A DNA stretch of 11,257 nucleotides, from contig JAGQJJ010000063.1 in NCBI GenBank assembly GCA_020430675.1, forward strand, positions 1 to 11,257, given 5' to 3'. Under the pieces are notes generated by a model, which saw nothing but the letters and a program-made list of their open reading frames with translations, did not search any database and was not told the origin of the DNA. Positions 7,120 through 11,257 of the stretch are shown piece after piece. Positions within the stretch are counted from its first letter, which is position 1, and each line of letters starts with the position of its first letter. This DNA comes from Myxococcales bacterium (lineage in GTDB: Bacteria > Myxococcota > Bradymonadia > UBA7976 > UBA1532). Position numbers and translations under genes: made by a program.

Positions 7120-10100
7120 ATGACCCTGTTTCGATCCGGCGCGGGCGGGCGCAAGATGCGCGGGGTGGTCGTCGGCGTCGTGACGAACATCAGCGACCCG
7201 GAGAAGCGCGGGCGGGTGAAGGTCAAGCTGCCGTGGCTGGCCGACAGCAACGTCGAGTCGCATTGGGCGCGGGTTTGCGGGTGGTACGCGGGCAATAGCC
7301 GCGGCACGATGACGATCCCCGAGATTGGCGACGAGGTGATGGTCGCGTTTGAGGGCGGCGACCCGAATCACCCGTACGTCGTCGGCGCGGTCTGGAACGG
7401 CAAACACGCGGTGCCGGGGCCGGGCAACCCGGATGGCAAGAACGACCACAAATGGTTCCGCTCGCGCGCCGGGCATGACTTCGAGTTCCTCGACAGCGAC
7501 GGCGGCGAGAAGATCAGGCTGGTCGACTCGAGCACGAACAACAGCGTGGTCATCGACACGCCGGCCGACACGATCACGACCGAGGCCAAGACCGGCACGA
7601 TCAACATCCAGGCGCCCAAGGGCCACATCCAGATCGACTGCGTCGACCTGAAGATGACCACGAGCGAGGGGCGCAACCTCGAAGTCGGCACGACGCATAC
7701 GGTCACCGTCGGCCAGACGCGCACGGTGTCGGTGTCGGCGGGCAATCTGGTGCAGCTCGCGGGCAGCTCGCTGTCGGTGACGACGCCCTCGTTCTCGGCG
7801 TCGGCGCAGGCGGCGGCGGGGGTGTCGGCGGGCGCGATGGTGATGAACCAGGGCTCGCTCGAGACCAAGATCACCGAGTGGGCCGAGGTGCAGCAGGGCC
7901 CGGTGACGCGCACGGTGGGCTCGCAGAAGCTGACCTGCGATTCTTTCATGTCGGCGAACAGCTTCGGCGCCTTCAGCGGGCCGCTGACGATGCTCGCGGG
8001 CAGCCTGCAATTGCAGGGCGACGGCGCGGTGGCCATGGCCGGCAGCCTGGTGACGATCATGGGCGGCCTGGTCAACGGCAAGGGCTCGGGCATGCTCGTC
8101 GCCAAAGACCCGAAGGGCGGCAAGGCGGCCTTGTCGACCTGGATGGGCGGCCTGTTGCTGCTCAACCCGAACACGCTGACCTTCCCGGCGACCAAGCTGC
8201 TCGATCCCATCGTCGGCCTCGACTTCCACACCACGCTGCCCGCGCCCATCCCGCCGCCGGCCGGTCCGTGGCCGCCGCTGCCGTTTTTCCCGGCGCCGTT
8301 CATGGGGCCGATCCTGATCGACTTCAAGGCGACGGTGCTGATCAACTTCATGCCCGCGGCGGGCGCGGGGGCGACGGCGCTGGGGTTCCACATGCCGCCG
8401 CTGCCGTGGCTGTGGCCGCCCATCAGCCACCGGCCGATGATCACGGCGGCGATCATGGCGCTCATGACGGCGCCGTTCATGGCATTGCTTGAGATGGCGC
8501 GGGGCAAGGTGCAGGCGCTGGCGGCGGCTTCGAACAGCGAGACGCTCAAGCGCGGCTTTGTCGCTGATCTCTTGGGCTCAAGCCATGTGCCGCCGCCGCC
8601 GCAAGGCACCGAAGCGGCGGGCGGACAGGTGGCGCAAGGCGGCGGCAGCAAAGGCGGCTTCGACCTGGCGCGCGTCTTCCCGATGTTCGGCTCGGCGCAG
8701 GCGTTCATCGGTTTCCTGGCCGGCCTGATCCCATTGCCGGTCGCCAACGCCAGCGTGACCATCGCTTCGCCGACCGTGACCGTCTGCGACGCGCCGCTGG
8801 GCCTCATGATCCCGATGGGCGCCAACTCGTGCAGCGACATCCCCATCGTGCCCAACGCGGCGGTGGTGGGCTTCAGCAACGTGCTGACCGGCATGTCGAT
8901 CGGCGACTTCCTCGGCGCCTTGGCGTGGAACGCCATCAAAGGCGCGGCGACGATGGGCTTTCAGGCGGGCATCAAGCGCGGGGCCAACGCGGTGGCGCGG
9001 CGCATCAGCCAGAGCAACAGCCCCGGGCTGCGCAACGCGGCGCAGAAGGTCAATGACTTCCTCGGCGGCAACAACTGCATCGCCGAGGGCCACCCGGTCG
9101 ATGTGGTCAGCGGCACGATGTTCAGCGAAGCGACGGACATCGAGCTGTTCGGCGCGCAGTCCTTTGCGTTGCGGCGGCACTATGCCAGCCGCACCACCCA
9201 TCTGGCCGGCGACCCGCAAGACTTCGGCCCCGGCTGGCGGCACTCGCTCGACCAGGTGCTCATCGCCGACGAAGACGAAGAAGGCATCCGCACCCTGGCG
9301 CTGCGCGACCACGAGGGCCGCATCCTCGGCTTCGAGATGCCACCGGCCGATGGCGAAGAAGACTTCCACCCGCTCGACCGCCTCGTGCTGCGCCGCGTCA
9401 ACGGCCGCACCTATGATGTCATCGACGCCGATGGCATCACGCGCCGGTTTTGTTTCCCGGGCGAAGGTGTTCCAGGTCCGAATTACAAGCCGGGCATCGG
9501 CAACCGCGCCCCGCTCGCCGCGCTCATCGAACCCATGGGCGGCGACGGCGTGCGCCCCCGCTGGGAGAGAGGCCGCCTCGCCGGCTTCACCGACGCCAGC
9601 AACCGCGAAGTCATCTGCCTGCATGACAAGCAGGGCCGCCTGAGCGAGCTGCGGCTGGTGGCATCGGGTGGCACAAGCTGTGACATCTTCCTCGCCGGCT
9701 ACGAATACACCGCCGATGGCCGATTGGCGCGCCACATCGACGCCAATCGCAACAAGCGCCATTACCACTATGACAGTGGCGGCCGCCTCATCCGCGAGAC
9801 CGACCGCAATGGCTACAGCTTCCACTTCCGCTACGACGAAGCCGACCGCTGCGTTTTGACCCATGGCGATGACAACGCTTACTGGTGCGAGCTGGAATAC
9901 ATCGCCGGCGCCAGCGCGACCCGAGTCAAAGACGCGCTCGGCGGCGTCACGACCTATAAGCACGACGCCGATCTCAAGAAGGTCACCGAGACGCACGACG
10001 CCGAGGGCGGCATCGCCCTCAACGAATACACCGACGAAGGCTGGCTCGCCGCGCGGGTCGATGCCATCGGCGGCCGCACCGAGTTCGCCTATGATGAGCG

Positions 10101-11257
10101 CGGCCGCGTCCTCAAGCGCACCGACGCCGATGGCAGCGCCACCGAGTTCGCCTACGAAGACGGCCGCCTCGCGACCGTGACCGACGCGCTCGGCGGCGAG
10201 GTCCGCTACCAGCGCGACGGCCTGGGTCTGGTGGTCGACGTGCGCACCGCCGGCGGCCGCCAGCAGCGCGTGCTGCGCGACGACCAGGGCCGCCCGGTTG
10301 CGATCGTCGCCGCCGATGGCACCCGCACGCTGCGAAGCTGGGATGGCGACGGCCTGGTGCGCGCCGAGACCCGCCCCGACGGCGTGCGATTGACCTATGC
10401 CTACGATGCCTTGGGCCGCGTCACCAAAGTCACCGAGACCGGCACCGATGGCAAACAGCGCCAGACCGGCATCCAGCGCGACGCCCTGGGCCGCGTCACC
10501 GCCGTCGAAGCGCCCGCCGGCTGGCGCGAGCGCTTCGAACGGCTGCCCGAGGGCCAGGCCGTGCGCATCAGCCTCGGCCGCCGCACCGCCAAACGCCGCT
10601 ACGAAGGCTACGGCCGCCTCGTCGAGCACACCGACCCGCTCGGCCGCGCCACCCGCGTCGAGCACGACCTGCACCACTTCGTCACCGCCGTGCACCTGCC
10701 CGGCGAGCGTCGATGGCAGTACCAGCGCGACCACCTCGGCCGCGTCACCCGCATGGCCACGCCCGACGGCGTCGAGGTCGGCTACACCTACGACGCCGCC
10801 GGCCACCTGCTGACCGAGCAGCGCGCCGACCGCCGCATCGAGCGCACCTACGATGCCATGGGCCGCGTCACCGCCGTCGACTGGGGCCGCGGCAGCAAGA
10901 CCCGCTTCAAATACGACGCGCTCGGCCGCCTCATCGCCGCCGAAGAGTCAGACCGCGCGATCAAGTTCGCCTACGACGCCGACGGCCTGCTGCTGACCGA
11001 GGTGCAAGGCGAGCAGGCCACGCGCCACCAATACGACACGCTCGGCCGCCGCATGCGCCGCGTCGACAGCGCGCGCAGCGAGCGTTTTGAGTACGGCCCC
11101 GCCGGCCTCACCGGTCTCACCGATGGCACCGGCGGCAGCCATCGCTTCGCCCACGATGGCTTCGGCCGCCGCGCCGAATGGCATCGCCCCGGTGGCACCG
11201 CGTTCACCCAGCGATGGGACGCGCTTGGCCGCCTCGAAGCCGAGGCATTGCACCTGC
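7120..11257 (+). CDS. gpV/VgrG spike - PAAR-like - Rhs fusion protein, 3' end beyond window
   Basis: The frame is continuous from the ATG at 7120 to the window edge: 1379 complete codons and no stop. An in-frame stop at 7063 and no other start codon before 7120 fix the beginning. Residues about 13-107 are a phage baseplate V/gp5-type OB-fold (DPEKRGRVKVKLPWL, then MTIPEIGDEVMVAFEGGDP). Residues about 108-330 look like the beta-helical spike stalk (VGTTHTVTVGQTRTVSV). Residues about 368-430 and 537-592 resemble the split PAAR-like part of Rhs proteins (TVLINFMPAAGAGATALGFH; SPTVTVCDAPLG, then SCSDIPIVPN). Hydrophobic stretches lie near 441-463 and 598-620. DUF6531 follows at about 649-724 (GHPVDVVSGTMF, then LRRHYASR), then many YD repeats from about 818. 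The gp27-like half of a usual VgrG is absent. The repeats should form the cocoon around a C-terminal toxin that is not in the window. The protein is likely a tip and carrier for a T6SS or related injection machine. Confidence 0.92.
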   Translation, partial: MTLFRSGAGGRKMRGVVVGVVTNISDPEKRGRVKVKLPWLADSNVESHWARVCGWYAGNSRGTMTIPEIGDEVMVAFEGGDPNHPYVVGAVWNGKHAVPGPGNPDGKNDHKWFRSRAGHDFEFLDSDGGEKIRLVDSSTNNSVVIDTPADTITTEAKTGTINIQAPKGHIQIDCVDLKMTTSEGRNLEVGTTHTVTVGQTRTVSVSAGNLVQLAGSSLSVTTPSFSASAQAAAGVSAGAMVMNQGSLETKITEWAEVQQGPVTRTVGSQKLTCDSFMSANSFGAFSGPLTMLAGSLQLQGDGAVAMAGSLVTIMGGLVNGKGSGMLVAKDPKGGKAALSTWMGGLLLLNPNTLTFPATKLLDPIVGLDFHTTLPAPIPPPAGPWPPLPFFPAPFMGPILIDFKATVLINFMPAAGAGATALGFHMPPLPWLWPPISHRPMITAAIMALMTAPFMALLEMARGKVQALAAASNSETLKRGFVADLLGSSHVPPPPQGTEAAGGQVAQGGGSKGGFDLARVFPMFGSAQAFIGFLAGLIPLPVANASVTIASPTVTVCDAPLGLMIPMGANSCSDIPIVPNAAVVGFSNVLTGMSIGDFLGALAWNAIKGAATMGFQAGIKRGANAVARRISQSNSPGLRNAAQKVNDFLGGNNCIAEGHPVDVVSGTMFSEATDIELFGAQSFALRRHYASRTTHLAGDPQDFGPGWRHSLDQVLIADEDEEGIRTLALRDHEGRILGFEMPPADGEEDFHPLDRLVLRRVNGRTYDVIDADGITRRFCFPGEGVPGPNYKPGIGNRAPLAALIEPMGGDGVRPRWERGRLAGFTDASNREVICLHDKQGRLSELRLVASGGTSCDIFLAGYEYTADGRLARHIDANRNKRHYHYDSGGRLIRETDRNGYSFHFRYDEADRCVLTHGDDNAYWCELEYIAGASATRVKDALGGVTTYKHDADLKKVTETHDAEGGIALNEYTDEGWLAARVDAIGGRTEFAYDERGRVLKRTDADGSATEFAYEDGRLATVTDALGGEVRYQRDGLGLVVDVRTAGGRQQRVLRDDQGRPVAIVAADGTRTLRSWDGDGLVRAETRPDGVRLTYAYDALGRVTKVTETGTDGKQRQTGIQRDALGRVTAVEAPAGWRERFERLPEGQAVRISLGRRTAKRRYEGYGRLVEHTDPLGRATRVEHDLHHFVTAVHLPGERRWQYQRDHLGRVTRMATPDGVEVGYTYDAAGHLLTEQRADRRIERTYDAMGRVTAVDWGRGSKTRFKYDALGRLIAAEESDRAIKFAYDADGLLLTEVQGEQATRHQYDTLGRRMRRVDSARSERFEYGPAGLTGLTDGTGGSHRFAHDGFGRRAEWHRPGGTAFTQRWDALGRLEAEALHL
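7156..7440 (+). other. OB-fold (gpV/gp5-type) domain of the fusion protein
   Basis: This stretch encodes GVVVGVVTNISDPEKRGRV through VVGAVWNGKHAVP, the standard phage baseplate assembly protein V core that caps a spike. It starts only 12 residues from the N-terminus, so no gp27-like hub precedes it. Confidence 0.88.
9064..9290 (+). other. DUF6531 domain at the start of the Rhs shell
   Basis: GGNNCIAEGHPVDVVSGTMF, then ATDIELFGAQSFALRRHYASR in two parts and FGPGWRHSLDQ, match the conserved entry of Rhs proteins (GDPVDVVTG, RRYSSR, GxGWxH). This marks the border between the spike/PAAR module and the repeat shell. Confidence 0.85.
9700..11257 (+). repeat. YD/RHS repeat-coding region
   Basis: About 20 tandem repeats of roughly 20-25 residues follow the pattern YDxxGRLxxxTDxxG, for example FAYDERGRVLKRTDADG, YAYDALGRVTKVTETG, YTYDAAGHLLTEQ, RTYDAMGRVTAVDWG and FKYDALGRLIAAEE. 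At DNA level some units are nearly identical: 10483-10508 and 10855-10880 match over 26 bases with one mismatch. The repeats continue to the window edge, and no RHS core-end signature or toxin is reached. Confidence 0.92.

Noticed and set aside
5515..8430. 971-codon open frame on the minus strand
   Set aside because: It lies opposite the effector, lipoprotein and spike genes, is extremely Arg/His/Gly/Ala-rich and has no recognisable domain. High GC leaves few stops on the opposite strand, so this is a shadow frame.
8578..10806. 742-codon open frame on the minus strand
   Set aside because: It lies opposite the Rhs region. Its repetitive Ala/Val/Gly/Asp composition mirrors the YD repeats and it shows no family motif. 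The plus strand encodes clear DUF6531 and RHS sequence.
10483..10880. 26-bp near-identical repeats as a mobile or CRISPR-like repeat
   Set aside because: They encode the same YD-repeat wording in frame 124 codons apart within the RHS shell, so they are explained by protein repeats and codon bias. No spacer structure exists.
1..11257. tRNA, rRNA, CRISPR array, insertion sequence or attachment site
   Set aside because: Gaps between genes are at most 134 bases. I saw no cloverleaf-like sequence, no regular short repeats with spacers, no transposase motif and no terminal inverted repeats.

Overview
The window is very GC-rich (roughly 70% by eye), with G or C at nearly every third codon position. 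All genes I can support lie on the plus strand and are tightly packed. The content suggests a Gram-negative bacterium with a large genome: a TonB energy-transducing cluster, lipoprotein signal peptides, a DUF4157 protein and an Rhs polymorphic toxin. I would guess Myxococcota or a neighbouring delta-proteobacterial lineage. That is inferred from style and gene content, not from a marker gene.

Region 1 (1-4043) is an operon matching the TonB2/TtpC-type system best known from Vibrio and other gamma-proteobacteria. In order it holds a TtpC-like MotA/TolQ/ExbB protein with a long periplasmic N-terminus (5' end outside the window), a second compact ExbB, ExbD, a short TonB with a canonical C-terminal domain, and a TPR lipoprotein. 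The genes overlap or are separated by only a few bases. Together they should use the proton motive force to drive TonB-dependent outer-membrane transport. The TPR lipoprotein is the usual last partner of this cluster type.

Region 2 (4044-4177) is the only substantial gap before the accessory genes. It carries a TTGACA box with a weak -10, a 9-bp perfect inverted repeat and a good Shine-Dalgarno sequence. A new transcription unit probably starts here.

Region 3 (4178-11257) looks like an effector-delivery or toxin locus. The first gene encodes a DUF4157 protein with an HEAAH zinc motif, an SH3-like middle and a C-terminal NlpC/P60-like cysteine domain. A beta-propeller-like lipoprotein follows, whose GTG start overlaps the effector stop; it is a candidate periplasmic immunity or partner protein. 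After a 102-base gap comes a giant frame of at least 1379 codons that is open at the window edge. It begins directly with a gpV/VgrG OB-fold and continues through a spike stalk, PAAR-like segments with hydrophobic insertions, a DUF6531 domain and a long YD/RHS repeat shell. The gp27-like N-terminal half of an ordinary VgrG is missing, and the C-terminal toxin tip lies beyond the window. No sheath, tube, baseplate or ATPase gene of a T6SS or eCIS is visible, so the delivery machine must be encoded elsewhere.

The most interesting points are the metalloprotease-like/SH3/cysteine-hydrolase effector paired with an overlapping lipoprotein, and the gpV-PAAR-Rhs fusion, whose codon usage changes abruptly at the RHS boundary.
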